Of a DNA stretch of 64,000 bases, positions 44,631 to 56,860 are shown piece after piece (position 1 is the first letter of the stretch; every line of letters starts with the position of its first letter). This DNA is from Peronospora farinosa. Its lineage: Eukaryota > Oomycota > Peronosporomycetes > Peronosporales > Peronosporaceae. The position numbers and the translations under genes were made by a program. The notes below the pieces were generated by a model, which ran no database searches, was not told where the DNA came from, and worked only from the letters and a program-made list of their open reading frames with translations. The stretch spans positions 1-64,000 of the forward strand of contig CANTFK010000174.1 in the NCBI GenBank assembly GCA_947646735.1. The letters run 5' to 3'.

Positions 44631-47212
44631 TTATACATGTGGGGCCAGAAGAAGTCTCGAGACACAGCCGCGAAAGTCTTTTCGCGGCCTAAATGGCCGC
44701 CAGCAGGAGCATCGTGATACTCGTGAATGATTCTTGCACGCAAATCCATGTCGTTGGCAATCACCGTGCGAGGAGAATCGAATTGGTCGATGCTATACAG
44801 AAGCAAATCGCCGTCTAAACTGTATCGATGAATATGGTCGCGCTTGGTACGGGATAATGCTCCCAGTGCAGCATCGCTGGGAGCACGCAGATACTCGATA
44901 ATGTCTGCATAATCTGAGTCACCCTTGTACGCTGCGACGATCTCATCGAATAAACACGGCTCGGGTGTAACCCGAGTTAAGTTCAGCGATACACACATTG
45001 CACATCGGTCATCATCGTCCTCGTCATCAGTAGCCTGGCGACTCAGAGCAGTCCGAGGATCGTAGTCGGGACGTCGTGACAAGGCGTCAGCGAGAATATT
45101 TATATTGCCTGGCTTGTAATGCACGACGAAGTTGTACTCAGAGAAGAATGAGAGCCATCGTGCCATCCGTTGGGACAGGTGTGGGCTCTTCATCGCTGTG
45201 CGCAGCAATGCATGATCGGTGTACAAAGCAAATGTACGTTCACCAAGGAGATGCACGCGAAACTTGATGAGTGCATAGCGCATCGCTAGTAACTCCTTGT
45301 CGTGAACCGGATAGTTCTTTTCAGCTGGATTCATCTGTCGCAACTGATAACTCACGACTCGTTCACGGCCCTCATGATCAAATTGCATGAGGGCACAACC
45401 GATTGCAAAATCACTGGCATCGAAAACCACGTGGAACGGCTTGGAGTCGTCTGGTAGTATCAGCATTGGCGCTGACGCTAGGCTCTTCTTTACTGCTTCG
45501 AAGGCTGCTTGGTGCTCGGGACGCCACAACCACGTGGCGTCTTTCTTCAAGAGTGAAGACAAAGGCTGGATAGAACCAGCATAATCCTTCGTATACTTGT
45601 GCAAATAATTAGCCAAGCCGAGCCACTGGCGCAACTCCGTAGGGTTCTTGGGCGTGGGCCAAGAACAGATGGACGACACTTTCTCTAGATCAGCTCGAAC
45701 TCCCGATTTACTCACATAGCAACCTAACACCGGAATCTCCGGTGCACAAAAAACACACTTCTTGAGATTCGCGTACAACTTGTTGTCCCGCATAACTTGA
45801 AACACTTGCTTCAGGTGTTGAAGGTGAACTTGGGCATCGTTGAGGTTGCCCTCGGCGCGACTATGGACGAAGATATCGTCAAAATAACTTGGGGCAAAGT
45901 TCCGAAGAGGTCTCAACACTTGAGACACCATGCGATTGAAAGTGGCCGGAGCGTTCTTCAATCCTTGTGGCATTACCAGCCACTCCCATAACATGCCACT
46001 CGGGGTGCTCACCGCGGTGAGTGGGATATCGCTCGGGCGCATCAAAATCTGGTAAAAGCCATCGGTCAAGTCGATGGCACTGAAGATGACACTTCCTGAC
46101 ATGGAATTCAGCACCATGTCCTTCCTGGGAATTGGCGTTTGCGCAGGAATAGTGGCATCATTCAACTTATTGAACGCATGCACTATCCGCCAGCTTCCCG
46201 TAGCCTTCTTCACGCAGTAGGTTGGACTCGAATGTGGTGAGATACTCTCACGCACATGACCCGCTTTGCGGCGGCCTTCAAAAAATACGTCAACAGCTTC
46301 GACTTGATCTCGAGGCAACGGCCACTGCCGTGTCACACAATACTTCGACCCTGGCACGAGATCAATCTCGTGCCGAACACCGCGGTCCGCAGGAAGTTCA
46401 GCCGGGATCTTGTCCGGGAACACGTCTGCATATTCACGAGCAATGTCGTAGACGGGGTTACCAGACTCTCGCAGGGCCTCCCATGACTGTGATGCAAACC
46501 TTTCTTCACGCGCAGACTTCGGCTCAGCGCTTCGAGGACGCGCCATATGCTCCTCGTTTGCCACGGTAACCACCTCGTTGGTGATTAGACACACTTGTTC
46601 CACAGTGCCTCCCTTAAGGTCACGTAGGAAATGCTTCCAGGAAAGCCCTGGAAGACTTGTAATGGAAGACGAATTACGAGGAGGACTCTCGACCTCGATA
46701 TATTGGCGCCTTTGTGGACTCCTTTCCACGTACACGATAGCGTGGAAACATTTCAACGATAAATTCTCGGTGCTGTTGTCCCCATTGTGCTTCGAGTCAC
46801 TACTCGAAGCTGGCGAACCGCAGTCAGGTGATAAACCATCACCCCACTCTAGGCACTGGATGTCGTCATCCAAGATGCCGGAAACACTGGATGGGAGTAA
46901 CCCAAACTCGACCGTCGACACTTGATGCGGGAGCTCCTGCTCGGCCGCCGTAAACCCGCGTGGGAGCCCCTGCTCAACCACAGTATGCCCATGTGGGAAC
47001 CTCGGTTCGACCACAGTGGGTGATGATGGGAACCCCGGTTCGACCATCATGCTCTCGCGTGTGGACTCCTGTCCGTCCACGTTGTACTCGTGTGGGAGCC
47101 CCTGCTCGACCACAATATGCCCATGTGGGAACCTCGGTTCGACCACAGTGGGTGATGATGGGAACCCCGGTTCGACCATCATGCTCTCGCGTGGGGACTC
47201 CTGTCCGTCCAC
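44432..47212 (-). CDS. Element B RT, RNase H and integrase zinc domain
   Basis: 926-residue frame. It begins in the peptide-repeat linker. RT follows: [28 protein letters not shown] with the catalytic YxDD, and the GLANYLHKY connection. RNase H follows with [12 protein letters not shown], the [11 protein letters not shown]lu block, YTDHALLRT and LADALSR. The integrase HHCC zinc finger ends it ([27 protein letters not shown]). All catalytic residues are kept. The frame is joined to the protease by a one-base deletion in the tandem repeat and to the integrase core by a C-run shift. The product copies genomic RNA to cDNA in virus-like particles. Confidence 0.92.
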   Translation of the reverse strand: MDGQESPRESMMVEPGFPSSPTVVEPRFPHGHIVVEQGLPHEYNVDGQESTRESMMVEPGFPSSPTVVEPRFPHGHTVVEQGLPRGFTAAEQELPHQVSTVEFGLLPSSVSGILDDDIQCLEWGDGLSPDCGSPASSSDSKHNGDNSTENLSLKCFHAIVYVERSPQRRQYIEVESPPRNSSSITSLPGLSWKHFLRDLKGGTVEQVCLITNEVVTVANEEHMARPRSAEPKSAREERFASQSWEALRESGNPVYDIAREYADVFPDKIPAELPADRGVRHEIDLVPGSKYCVTRQWPLPRDQVEAVDVFFEGRRKAGHVRESISPHSSPTYCVKKATGSWRIVHAFNKLNDATIPAQTPIPRKDMVLNSMSGSVIFSAIDLTDGFYQILMRPSDIPLTAVSTPSGMLWEWLVMPQGLKNAPATFNRMVSQVLRPLRNFAPSYFDDIFVHSRAEGNLNDAQVHLQHLKQVFQVMRDNKLYANLKKCVFCAPEIPVLGCYVSKSGVRADLEKVSSICSWPTPKNPTELRQWLGLANYLHKYTKDYAGSIQPLSSLLKKDATWLWRPEHQAAFEAVKKSLASAPMLILPDDSKPFHVVFDASDFAIGCALMQFDHEGRERVVSYQLRQMNPAEKNYPVHDKELLAMRYALIKFRVHLLGERTFALYTDHALLRTAMKSPHLSQRMARWLSFFSEYNFVVHYKPGNINILADALSRRPDYDPRTALSRQATDDEDDDDRCAMCVSLNLTRVTPEPCLFDEIVAAYKGDSDYADIIEYLRAPSDAALGALSRTKRDHIHRYSLDGDLLLYSIDQFDSPRTVIANDMDLRARIIHEYHDAPAGGHLGREKTFAAVSRDFFWPHMYKWVRNWIRTCEICQRVKPSPSPQPPCDRCQLQQRPGDQFRWTLSSGLRPIAKLERASWSLLTDSAR

Positions 47213-47570
47213 GTTGTACTCGTGTAGGAGCCCTGCTCAACCACAATATGCCCATGTGGGAACCTCGGTTCGACCACAGTGGGTGATGATGGAAACCCCG
47301 GTTCGACCATCATGCTCTCGCGTGAGGACTCCTGTCCGTCCACGTCACACTCGCTGGCGAGCTCTTGCTCGTCGCCACAATGCTTTTGTGGGAGCCCCTG
47401 CTCGACAACAATAGGTGCAGATGGGAACCCCGGTTCAACCACTGCATTCACGTGCGGGAACCCCTGTTCAACCGCATTAATGACGCGCGGGAACCCCTGT
47501 TCGACCGCGTCGTCCTCGTCGTCCTCTTCGCTCTGTAGCGAGGAGTCACTGTCACTTGTGTCCCGAAGAA
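46925..47570 (-). repeat. Peptide-repeat linker between protease and RT in element B
   Basis: The coding strand repeats a V-E-(Q/P)-G-(L/F)-P peptide every ~11 residues. On top of this a 132-bp (44-codon) higher-order unit is repeated: GGGAACCTCGG starts at 46,995, 47,127 and 47,258. The last step is 131 bp, because CCCC became CCC near 47,231, and this single deletion creates the protease/RT frame break. A related but distinct array occurs at 51,938-52,270 in element C. Confidence 0.88.
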
Positions 47571-48135
47571 CAGCACAAGCAGTGCAGAGAGGGCCATCGC
47601 TCGCTCTGTGCACCGCCAACGTCGTGGAATCACGATCCACGACTGTGACGTTCGGCCAGTCACTTGGAGATACCAAGAGATGGGTAAACACTTCACTGAC
47701 ATCGAACTTGCGTCGACGTCTCACTGATCTGGCTAACCAATCGATCTGGGGCTTATAACGTGCCAACCATGGCATGCCCAGTATGCAATCGAATGCATAA
47801 TTCATTGCGATCACCAAGAAATCATCATTACTGCGAAAGCCATCAAACGTGTACGGCAACGACACTTCGCGCCGCGATACGCGGTGTGGTTTCCCGTCAG
47901 CCAACTTGACGACGACTTGGCCAGGTCCCTCACGGACCTGAATGCTGGGAGGCAGCATCGACAAACAAGATTCATGAAAGAAATTGTTTGTTGCTCCTGA
48001 GTCCAGGAGTGCTCGCAGAGGTCGCCGGACGCCGGCGACATGTAAACTGACAATAATCAGACGTGAATCACCACTCGTAGTGGTGGCATATAACCGTGCG
48101 TGCAGCGCAGGAGGACTGGAAGGTTGGGCTGCCAC
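47179..48135 (-). CDS. Element B retropepsin-type protease
   Basis: 318-residue frame: [22 protein letters not shown] is the active site with DSGA, then [25 protein letters not shown] and [18 protein letters not shown] complete the fold. The tail enters the V-E-Q-G-x-P repeats and ends by frameshift. It starts 45 bp after the gag stop in another frame, so Pol expression would need frameshifting, reinitiation or a separate start. Confidence 0.9.
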   Translation of the reverse strand: MAAQPSSPPALHARLYATTTSGDSRLIIVSLHVAGVRRPLRALLDSGATNNFFHESCLSMLPPSIQVREGPGQVVVKLADGKPHRVSRREVSLPYTFDGFRSNDDFLVIAMNYAFDCILGMPWLARYKPQIDWLARSVRRRRKFDVSEVFTHLLVSPSDWPNVTVVDRDSTTLAVHRASDGPLCTACAVLRDTSDSDSSLQSEEDDEDDAVEQGFPRVINAVEQGFPHVNAVVEPGFPSAPIVVEQGLPQKHCGDEQELASECDVDGQESSRESMMVEPGFPSSPTVVEPRFPHGHIVVEQGSYTSTTWTDRSPHARA

Positions 48136-48179
48136 CGGGGGACCCGGACCTCCGTTCCAACCAGTAGGGCGCCCTGCAC

Positions 48180-49229
48180 CTACTGGTCCCGACCGTTTTT
48201 TGGACGTGCGGCCGGTACAGCACCCTCATATTGGGCATCCACTACTTGCACTGATAATGGGGCTGGCGCACGGCACTCTGCCGCGCGATGTCCTGGCTTG
48301 CGACAACGAAAGCAAACCATTGGACGCCCGGTGCGAGCGTCACCTTTATGATGAAAGACACGTCGCCGGTCACCCGACGACTCAATAACGTCGATCTCCA
48401 TAGGTTCTGGACCAGAAGGCCGGGGAACGCTGACGACCGAGGGTTTGGCATAGGCCTTTGTGACCCTAAAGTCTTCACGGAGTGCGATGGCAAATGCCTC
48501 CTCCAATGTGGCAGGCTCGGCGCGCTCCAGCGATAAGCGGGTCTGCCCCTCACGCATACCATCCACAAAGACATTCACCTGCGTGTACATGTCCATGGGG
48601 TGCGTGATAATACACGACGCCAGATGCCTAGCCATCTGTACGTAGTCGCGCATCGCCATTTTACCCTGTCGCATCGACAGGAATCTTGATCGCACCAGTT
48701 TCTCCTCTTGTGGTGGCTCGAAGGCAAGACGGAGATCGTCCTGGATGGTATCCAAGGTGGGGAATGCGTGCTCTTCCACAACGAGCTTACGAAGGGCCCA
48801 CTCCTTGGCCTTCCCGGTGAGGCGGGAAAGAAGAAAGTTGACCTTAGCCTGTGGAGCCTCAAGAAGTCTTGAGGCGATGGCGATATCAACTTCCCGGAAC
48901 CACCGATTCAGCGATAACCGGTCCTTACCTTCTCCAGAGTAGGAGGAGGTTTCCATCTTCACGGCCTCATTACGTGAAGGGCGCGAGGGAGTTAAGCCTC
49001 GCCGGTTGAATTCGACGAGCTCGCGTGCCATAAACTCATGTATGGCGAGACGTTGCGCGTCAGGGGTAGCTGATCTCATCAACGACGCGACGAATGCCTC
49101 TCCCGATATCGCCGCGAGGCGATCAAGGGCATCCCACTCAACACCAATAAGATGGGGAAAGGTCGCGTGCTCCAGAATTAAATCTGGAGAGTCAAAGTAC
49201 GACGATTCGCTCATCTTAAACTCGGGCAT
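48180..49229 (-). CDS. Element B Gag
   Basis: 349-aa intact frame beginning 25 bp inside the 5' LTR. It has a helical capsid region ([71 protein letters not shown]) of the retrotrans_gag fold, followed by a CCHC zinc knuckle [14 protein letters not shown]. It would form virus-like particles and package element RNA. It is the only fully open major frame of element B. The equivalent frame in element C is broken. Confidence 0.92.
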   Translation of the reverse strand: MPEFKMSESSYFDSPDLILEHATFPHLIGVEWDALDRLAAISGEAFVASLMRSATPDAQRLAIHEFMARELVEFNRRGLTPSRPSRNEAVKMETSSYSGEGKDRLSLNRWFREVDIAIASRLLEAPQAKVNFLLSRLTGKAKEWALRKLVVEEHAFPTLDTIQDDLRLAFEPPQEEKLVRSRFLSMRQGKMAMRDYVQMARHLASCIITHPMDMYTQVNVFVDGMREGQTRLSLERAEPATLEEAFAIALREDFRVTKAYAKPSVVSVPRPSGPEPMEIDVIESSGDRRRVFHHKGDARTGRPMVCFRCRKPGHRAAECRAPAPLSVQVVDAQYEGAVPAARPKNGRDQ

Positions 49230-49237
49230 AGGAAGAC

Positions 49238-49254
49238 CAACAAGTGCAACCAGG
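49238..49254 (-). other. Probable primer-binding site of element B
   Basis: Just inside the 5' LTR the minus strand reads CCTGGTTGCACTTGTTG, giving a TGG start two bases from the LTR as expected for pairing with a tRNA CCA end. Element C has a related CCTGGTAGCACTTCGTA at its site. Which tRNA is used is not determined. Confidence 0.55.
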
Positions 49255-49592
49255 TGTAACGGGGCTAGAACGTACCGTCACTAGCTTACACGTGCGCTTG
49301 AGGAAGACTCAAGCCCAAGTATTAGGTATTAAGTAAATTTAACTCTGATTTTCATTTTGGTTTTAATTCGTACTAATTACGAAGATTTTAGTCGTAATAA
49401 ATACGACAGTGTTCCCGCCTTTCGGGAACCACACAATTTCAGGTTGATTTATCATTGGTCCATATTGGGGACTTTAGGCCCAATAATAAACCAATAATAA
49501 ATTACCAAGCTGTGCCCGCTATTCGGGCCCAGCACCTGCCTACATATGTAATTGTTTACTCATATTAATACTATGTAATGTAGCCCATTACA
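49255..49592 (-). repeat. Element B 5' LTR
   Basis: 338 bp; one difference from the 3' LTR. TSD GATAA follows on the plus strand. Confidence 0.97.
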
Positions 49593-49939
49593 GATAATAC
49601 CTTCTTCTAGGTCAAAGGTCGTGGTGACTCGAAGAACGAGCACCAGACGTATTAAGACGATCAAGGGCACGTCGAAACGAGTGACCCTTGGATCAGTTTC
49701 GGTCCAAGAGGACGGACCTACGAACGAGTTGTTCGAGGCCGCCGAAGACAAAATGCCGGAGGCATCCTCAGTTTAGGTGCTCCAACTTGTCTTGGCATCT
49801 GCCGAGGAGATAGTAAATCTCTCGGAGACGAAGTAAAGTCTGTTCCTGTCCGAAATAAAGGAAGGAAAGAGCCACGAGATAGTCTCACCAGTTCCAGAAG
49901 AGAACGTGGTGGACTGTTGCTCGTCGTCCACAATGGACG
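49593..49939 (+). pseudogene. Element A middle segment between insertions B and C
   Basis: About 350 bp stranded between two insertions. Its plus-strand translation (VTRRTSTRR..., SVQEDGPTNELFEAAEDK, then PEENVVDCC) has the acidic, low-complexity look of the linker between protease and RT. It ends where element C begins; the same type of linker continues at 58,759 (VLKTDKKRQFAAQGW). I therefore take 40,078-41,634, this piece and the pol at 58.8 kb as one disrupted element. Confidence 0.65.
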
Positions 49940-50257
49940 TCTAATGGGGCAGCCTATTACATAAGTAGTTATAGGGATAGTACATAATTACATAAATAGG
50001 CATAGAGAATTATCCGGTTAGCCGATACTGCGCGTCATTTCTATTATTGGTTTCTTATTGGGGTGCTAGACCCAATAATTAGCCAATAATAAATTGACTT
50101 TCATATTGAGTGGTTCCCATGGGCTAGGGAACATATCGCACTTACTGCGAATTAAAACAAAACCAAAATAAACCAGAGTTATATTTACAAGTTAATTAAG
50201 AGCGCTTCCTGAACGCCCTTTGAGTGTAAGACGGTAACGGGTCCTTAGCCCGTTACA
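49940..50257 (+). repeat. Element C 5' LTR
   Basis: About 318 bp, TCTAATGGGG (mutated from TGTAATGGG) to CCCGTTACA; matches 58,450-58,758. A primer-binding-like CCTGGTAGCACTTCGTA follows at 50,258. Confidence 0.9.
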
Positions 50258-50283
50258 CCTGGTAGCACTTCGTAGTCTCTCCA

Positions 50284-51386
50284 ATGACCAGATTCAAGAT
50301 GAATATGGACGAGTCTTCGGTGGCTCCAGCGGTCTCGCTGGAGCATTCTGAATTCCCACATCTCACCTCGGTGGAGTGGCAGACACTACATCGCCTCGCG
50401 GCGGTGTCTGGTGAAACTATTGTGACGTCGTTTTTGAGCACAGCGACGTTCGATGATCAACGCGCCGCCCTTTAAGACTTTATGGTGCGCGAGCTCGCCG
50501 AAGCGAATCGGCGAGTATTGACTCCCTCGCGCACTTCGCACCATGATGCTATCAAGATGGAGACTCAACGTACTCCGGTGATGGTCCGGATCGTCTCCCC
50601 CTTAATCGCTGCTTTCTAGAGGTGGATATTGAAATAGTGTTAAGATTAATTGACGCTCCGACGTCCAAGGTCAAGTTCCTGCTGTCTCGCCTTGTTGACA
50701 AATCCAAGAAATGGGTTCTCGGAAAGCTCGTCGTAGATGAGTCGGCGTTCCCCACGCTGGACGATCTCCAGCGTGACTTACGACTGGCTTTCGAGCCTCC
50801 TCAAGATGAATCTCGCTTGCGTGCAGATTTCTTCTCAATCCGACAGGGCAAGCTGTCAATGCGTGACTACGTGCAGAATACACGTCATCTTGCTTCGTGC
50901 ATTACCACGCAGCCAATTGACATGGCTTCACAAGTCCATGTATTTATTTTTGGTATGCAAGAGGGCATGACGCGTTACTGCCTCACACGTGCTGAACCAA
51001 AGTCCCTCGAGAAGGCATTTGCCCTCGCGCTTCGTGAGGATTACACTGTCGCGTCGTCGTACCTGCACGCGGCGTCACAACATCCCCGGACGTCTGGCAC
51101 AGAGCCAATGGAAATTGATGCAATTGAGTCCTCTCGTGGTCGCGGCAAATCATTAGGCCGAGACATTCGCAATACTAACACGATGAAGTGTTTTCGCTGT
51201 GGAAAGACAGGCCATCGTGCGGCTTTCTGTCGAGCACCTGCGTCGGTGACTATGAGATCAGCTGTCTCCCGAGGAGATGCTGTGTCGTCGGTGGTCCCGC
51301 CAAAAACGAACGGTTCCAGCAGGCGTGGAACGCCCTACTGGCAGAAATGGAGCCCCAAGTACTCAGGTGGCAGCTCGAGCTCCTAG
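50284..51386 (+). pseudogene. Element C Gag
   Basis: Homologous to element B Gag along its length (LEHSEFPHLTSVEW, SKVKFLLSRLVDKSKKWVLGKL, RQGKLSMRDYVQNTRHLASC) with an intact CCHC knuckle CFRCGKTGHRAAFC near 51,189-51,230. Lesions: TAA at 50,473-50,475 and a frameshift near 50,590. It is followed in the same frame by the protease after a stop at 51,384-51,386, unlike B where the frame changes. Confidence 0.87.
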
Positions 51387-52492
51387 CCTCAAAGTGATTC
51401 ATACTCACTTCAATGCCACCACCATGCGCGACGATCGAGACTGATTATTATCAGTCTCATCGTCGCTGGAGTAAAGCGACCAATCCGAGCGTTGTTGGAT
51501 TATGGCAATTTCAACAACTTCTTTCGTGCATCCTGTTTGTCCCTTCTCCCTTCGACTGTCACGGTTCGAGAAGGTCCAGGTAACATCGTTGTCAAACTTG
51601 CCGATGGACAACCAAAACGTGTCCCGCGTAAAACAGTGGTTTTATCATACACTTTCGACGGTTTCAAGAACAATGACGAATTTTTGGTGTACGAGATGAA
51701 CTATGCATTTGATTGCATACTTGGGATACCGTGGCTGTCACGGTATCAGCCGAAGATAGATTGGCTATCTCGGTCCGTCAAACGACGAAGCGGTTATGAC
51801 GTCAGTGAAGTGTTTATTCATTTGTTGGTCGCGTCATCCGATTGGCCTCATGTCAGGGTCGTGAACGAACTTGCCACGACTAGTAGTCAACACAGAGAGA
51901 GCGATGGCTCTCTGTGCGCAGTATGTTCCGTTACACTGACGGAGCCACAGAACGAAGCGGTCGAACAGCGGTTCCCGCATACACAGACATCAGTCGAACA
52001 GGGGTGCCCGATTCGCAACGAGGCGGTCGAACAGCGGTTCCCGCACACACAGAAATCGGTCCAACAGAGGCTCCCGGTTTTCAACGAGGCGGCCGAGCAG
52101 GGGCTACCGCGTACAAGCCCATAGGACGAGCAGCGGCTCCCGATCATTTTCGAGGCGGTCGAGCAAAGGCTACCGTGTACAAGCACATCGGACGAGCAGA
52201 GGATCCCGATCCATATCGAGGCGGTCGAGCAGGGGCTCCCGCAAACAAGTGAGTCGGTCAAAGACGAGCTTCCGCTTTTGAATGACGAGAATGGGCGGAC
52301 TACGGATCCGCATGAGACCGACGTGGTGGAGACAGAGCTCCCACGTCTAGAGGGGGGTACATCATCTTCCTGTGATAGCAACGTGCCAGTCTCGAGCAGG
52401 GGCTCGAGACGCAAGAGAAATGCAAGAAAGGAACACGCCGATCACCGACACGACGAAATTCACGTCAACATGCTGATGCAAATGATTCCGTT
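51387..52492 (+). pseudogene. Element C protease and peptide-repeat linker
   Basis: The fold is clear (VVKLADGQPKRVPRKTVVLSYTFDGF, DCILGIPWLSRYQPKIDW), but the active site reads LLDYGNFNNFF instead of [11 protein letters not shown], an inactivating change. From about 51,938 to 52,270 the same type of V-E-Q-x-x-P peptide array as in B occurs (EAVEQRFPHTQ, SVEQGCP, SVQQRLP, AEQGLP), read partly out of frame after 52,124. Confidence 0.87.
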
Positions 52493-54669
52493 GTGACGGA
52501 ATCCGTATGCGCGCATGAATATGTGGAGGGATCTACACATCGTAGCCGCTACATTGAGGTAGCGAGCCCACCGTGCAATGCTGCAGAGATCACATCTCTG
52601 TCAGACCTTGCATGGAAAGACTTCCTTCATGACCTCAAGGCCGGCGACATCGAGCAAGTGTGCATCGTTTTATCCACCGAAGCAGCCAGTGAAGAGGTTC
52701 TAGAGGCTCGCCCGAAGAGCGCCGAGCCTAAACCAGCGCGCGAAGAACGCTTCGCGGCACAATCTTGGGATGCTCTTCGTGCTTCGGGCAACCCTGTATA
52801 CGATATCGCCCGTGAGTACGCCGATATTGTCCCGGAGAAAATTCCAGCTGAGCTTCCGGCGGATCGTTGTGTGCGGCACGAGTTAGATTTCAGCCATAAT
52901 CAAAATATTGCGTGACACGACAGTGGCCGTTATTGCGTGATCAAGTCATCGCTATTGATGAACTTTTCGAGGGTCGCCGCAAGGCTGGCCATGTCCGCGA
53001 GAGTATCTCGCCACATTCGAGTCCGACATTCTGTGTGAAGAAAGCCACCGGCGGTTGGCGCATTGTGCACGCCTTCAACAAGCTGAGTGACGGCACGATC
53101 CCGGCTTAAACGCCTACCTCTCGAAAAGACATGGTATTAAATACCATGTTCGGGAGCGAAATCTACGTCGCCATAGATCTGACAGACAATTTCTATCAAA
53201 TCTTCATAAGAGACAGTGACATTCCGTTCACTGCGGTCAGCACCCCAATCGGGATGCTTTGGGAGTGGCTAGTCATGCCACAAGGTCTTAAGAACGCTCC
53301 AGCTACGTTCAATCGGATGATGACACAAGTACTTCGTCCACTTCGCGACTTTGCACCGAGCTTCTTTGACGACATTTTTGTTCGCAGCCGCGCTGAGCAA
53401 AAGCTCAGCGCTATGGAGGTACACCTTCGACACTTGAATCAGGTGTTTCAAGTTATGCGTGAGAATAAATGGTATGCGAATTTGACGAAATGTGTCTTCT
53501 GCGCTCCCGAGATTTCAGTACTCGGGTGCTACGTCAGCAAGGAAGGTGTCCGCGCTGATCCTGAGAAGATCTCATCGATCTGTTCCTGGCCAACGCCCAG
53601 GAACCAAACTGAATTACGTCAATGGCTCGGTCTGGCGAATTACTTGCATAAGTATACGAAGAACTATGCTGAGATAATTCAGCCATTATCGACTTTGCTC
53701 AGGAAAGATGCAGTATGGTTATGGAAGGCAGAACATCAATCTGCCTTCGACTCCGTAAAGAAGAGCTTGTCCGAGGCACCGGTGCTGATGCTACCTGATG
53801 ACTCCAAGCCATTCCACGTCGTATGTGAAGCGATCAATCTCGCTATAGGATGTGCCGTCATGCAATTTGATGACGAGGGTCGAGAGCGCGTCATGAGTTT
53901 TCAATCACGACAGATGAAACCTGCCGAGAAAAATTATCCGGTACACGACAAGAAACTTTTGGCTATGCGTTACGCGCTAATCAAGTTTAGAGTATATTTG
54001 CTTGGCGAAAAGATGTTTTCTATCTACACAGATCATGCATCATTGCGTACCACCGTCAATAGTCTTCACTGTCCCAGCGTATGGCACAGTGGTTGTCATT
54101 TTTTTGCCGAGTACAATTTTGTGGTACATTACAAGCCTGGAAAGAATAACTTTCTTGCTAGAGCGCTTTCTCGTCGTCCTGATTACGATCCTCGGCGTGA
54201 CATTGGTAATCAAACGGAGAATGTTGATGAAGACGATGATATATGTGCGTGTTGTATTGAGCTGGGGCTCAATGCGATGATTCGACACCCGTGCTGTCAA
54301 TCCGAAATCAGATCGCTGAATCCTACGCGAATGATTTATTCTATGCAGGCATCTTCAACTATCTCAAGGACCCGAGCCAAAATCTTACACGCGAAGTTGA
54401 CGAAACCAACACTCGACAACATCAAGCGTTACGCGCTTGACGGTCCGTTGCTGACGTACACGATGGACGTCTTTGATTCCCCGCGTGTCGTCATCCCTTT
54501 TGATGACGACCTTCGAGCCCGATTGGTTCATGAGTTTCACGACAGCTCAGCTGGCGGACACCTGGGTCGTGAAAAGACGTTTGCGGGTATTTCTCGCGAA
54601 TTTTCTGGCCGCGAATGTATAAGTACATCCAGAAATGGGTGCACTCCTGTGAAACTTGTCAGCGTGTGA
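52493..54669 (+). pseudogene. Element C RT, RNase H and integrase zinc region
   Basis: Frames 52,493-52,915, 52,912-53,109 and 53,131-54,669 together give the RT ([25 protein letters not shown]), RNase H and integrase zinc region ([10 protein letters not shown]). A frameshift lies near 52,905, and CAA to TAA at 53,107-53,109. RNase H has CEAINLAIGCA where B has [11 protein letters not shown], losing the first catalytic Asp. It is inactive, yet easily aligned with B. Confidence 0.88.
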
Positions 54670-55680
54670 AGCCCGCTCCGTCTTCACAAGCCCCATTACG
54701 TCCGCTTCTAATTGATATGGAAGCCTGGCGTTCGTTCAGCATGGATTTAATCTTTGGACTTCCACCGGATGAACAGAAACGCACGGGCGTATTGGTCCTA
54801 GTGTACGATTCAGCAAAGTGGTGCATTTTGCTCCGGTCTCCTCCAATTTTACGGCGGAGAAAACAGCGAAAATCTTCATTGATCTTATCATTAGGCATCA
54901 CGGCTTGCCAGAATCTATTGTTTCGGACCGTGAACCGCGTTTCACTTCGGTTTTCTGGGCCGAATTATTCCAGCAATGAGGCACGCGGTTGCTTATGTCT
55001 ACGGCGGCCCATCCAGAGACGGATGGGCAAACGGAGCGCGTAACTAGAGGGCACTTATGCAACATCGATCTCGTCATGAAGATCGTTTCTTCCTCTTGCT
55101 ACGTGTGCAATCAACAATGATGTGCATGCGTCAACCGGGTTGACGCCCTTTTAGTGAACAACGCGAGGCATCCTCGCGCTCCGGCGCTTCTTGCTCTCTC
55201 AGCTTCAGAGCACGTTGTCTCCAATCTTGGTGGTGGAGTATCTACCGGTGAAATTGCGCCGAAACTATTGACAATTGATTACGATGAGGATAAGGTTGCT
55301 GCCGATGCAACTCCTGCTGAAAATTTTGTGGCCAACGGCATATTGACTCCTGACGCGATGGCGCGTCTTCCTTTGCTAATTTTTTCCCAAAAGAGAACAC
55401 GTCGCCTGTCAGTTCGGCTGCAGTAACCGAGATTTCTGCTATTACGACAAGTAATTACGCGTTTTGTACGTGATGCATTACAAGAGGCAGTCGACAAGCA
55501 AAAGGAGAATGCAGACAGAAGAGGTCGAAAGAATATGTTGATATTTCGAGAAGGTGACAGAGTATTATTATCAACTAGTAGATTACCGAATACCTTCGTA
55601 AAGAATTTGGGCGCTTATAAGTTAGTGCAAAGATATATTGGCCCATTTCGGGTTGTTAAGGTGCATGGTGCTGTGGCGAA
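54615..55680 (+). pseudogene. Element C integrase core, decayed
   Basis: CETCQRVKP and WRSFSMDLIFGL are in frame 54,615-55,043, after which the core continues across several frames (SLRFSG..., TDGQTERV near 55,018). The C-terminal part RFVRDALQEAVDKQKENAD and GDRVLLSTSRLP is readable at 55,450-55,590, then KLVQRYIGPFRVVKVHG to ~55,675, where homology breaks at an insertion. Confidence 0.82.
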
Positions 55681-56860
55681 GCGAAAGAGTGAATTTGGCA
55701 AAGTGTGATCGCATATTTTCGGTTAAGTCCGAATTGGTCAATAATGATTAATCGCGATCCAGCAGAAAAAGCTAAGACGTTTCAAATGGAATGGACAACA
55801 GTTGATGGTGGTACTCGCAGTTCAATGTTGAATTAACTACGTCCTAGAAATACGCAACTGCGATTTCCGGTATTTTTCGATGGCGATCTGCGTAAACACT
55901 ATCGCTAAGAAGGAGGATTAATAAGTCCAAGTATATGGAAGACGGACTGGAGTAGATCACGTCGCTACATAGGACTGGAATGAGGTGGATATGACATATC
56001 ATATAGATGGACATTTCTGATGATTCGAGAAACGGTGAAGAGGACAAGTCGTGTCCGGCGGACCGCGATCCAATACGAATTATTAGTACCGCAATCCGAT
56101 ACTAATAATTTAGTACCACGATCTGTTACTAATTATTAGTACCGCGATCCGATACTAAATTGGTATTAGATACGATCGAGGTAGCGATCCAGATCGCGCG
56201 ATATTGGAGTGGACCGCATGACAAGATCTGATTTTTCCGAAAGGGTGATACGTGGCAATAAATCCTGGACTACAGATAGGCAGAATCGTAGGTTTTGGTA
56301 TATGATTGGTTAACATTGAGCACAGTTCAATTTGCTTCTATATACACGTGTCGACTTCTCTATTTCGAGCAGGATATTTGGCCTCCCGACGCCAAGAATA
56401 TCGAATACAAATGCACCCTGGATTGTTTTAACCAGTCGAAGAAATTCTCAACACAGCAACTCAACTGCGATCAGACGCAGAATTAGCAAGCAAGGTAAAG
56501 GCAAGCAAGTGCAGGACGGATCAAGTGGTCAGAAGGTTCTGCTCAAGTGGTCAGAAGATTCAAGCATCGCCGTATTGGACTAGTGGGATCTATTGGCAAG
56601 ATCAACAAACAAATACTCGGTCGATTTTGTAAAGATTTCCACAAGGTCACTAAACCCCCTATCCCTAACCCAATTAGGATTAACATCGACTCAAGTCCAC
56701 CGAGAAGAGAGCAACCCGCCCAATCAATGGGTACACAAGGTGAGGAAGGCTTTATACACGGAATCGAGGTACCCTTTCCGTTAGCCGGTCATCCGGGCGC
56801 CGGTGGAGAGTTGGAATCGCATCAGCAATTTTGCGAATCCCACTCCACCACAATGCCGCT
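55681..56860. mobile_element. Foreign insertion inside element C integrase, with 26-bp tandem repeats
   Basis: The integrase reading stops after KVHG near 55,675 and resumes at TLNIPTYMRLHSTFYFGRLK near 56,860, so ~1.2 kb do not belong to element C. The insert has no recognisable frame. At 56,086-56,165 it carries three imperfect copies of a ~26-bp unit (TTAGTACCGCRATCCGATAC + TAATA). The ends and any target duplication are not resolved; it may be an LTR of another element. Confidence 0.55.

Larger units (their letters stand above)
41635..49592 (-). mobile_element. Young Ty3/gypsy chromovirus, element B
   Basis: Complete element on the minus strand: 5' LTR 49,255-49,592, gag, protease, RT, RNase H, integrase with chromodomain, 3' LTR 41,635-41,972. 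A 5-bp target duplication GATAA flanks it (41,630-41,634 and 49,593-49,597). The two 338-bp LTRs differ at a single base (41,888 C against 49,508 A), so insertion was very recent. It lies inside element A. Despite its youth the pol frame has several single-base shifts. A purine tract (AGAAGGGGGTGA on the minus strand) abuts the 3' LTR. Confidence 0.96.
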
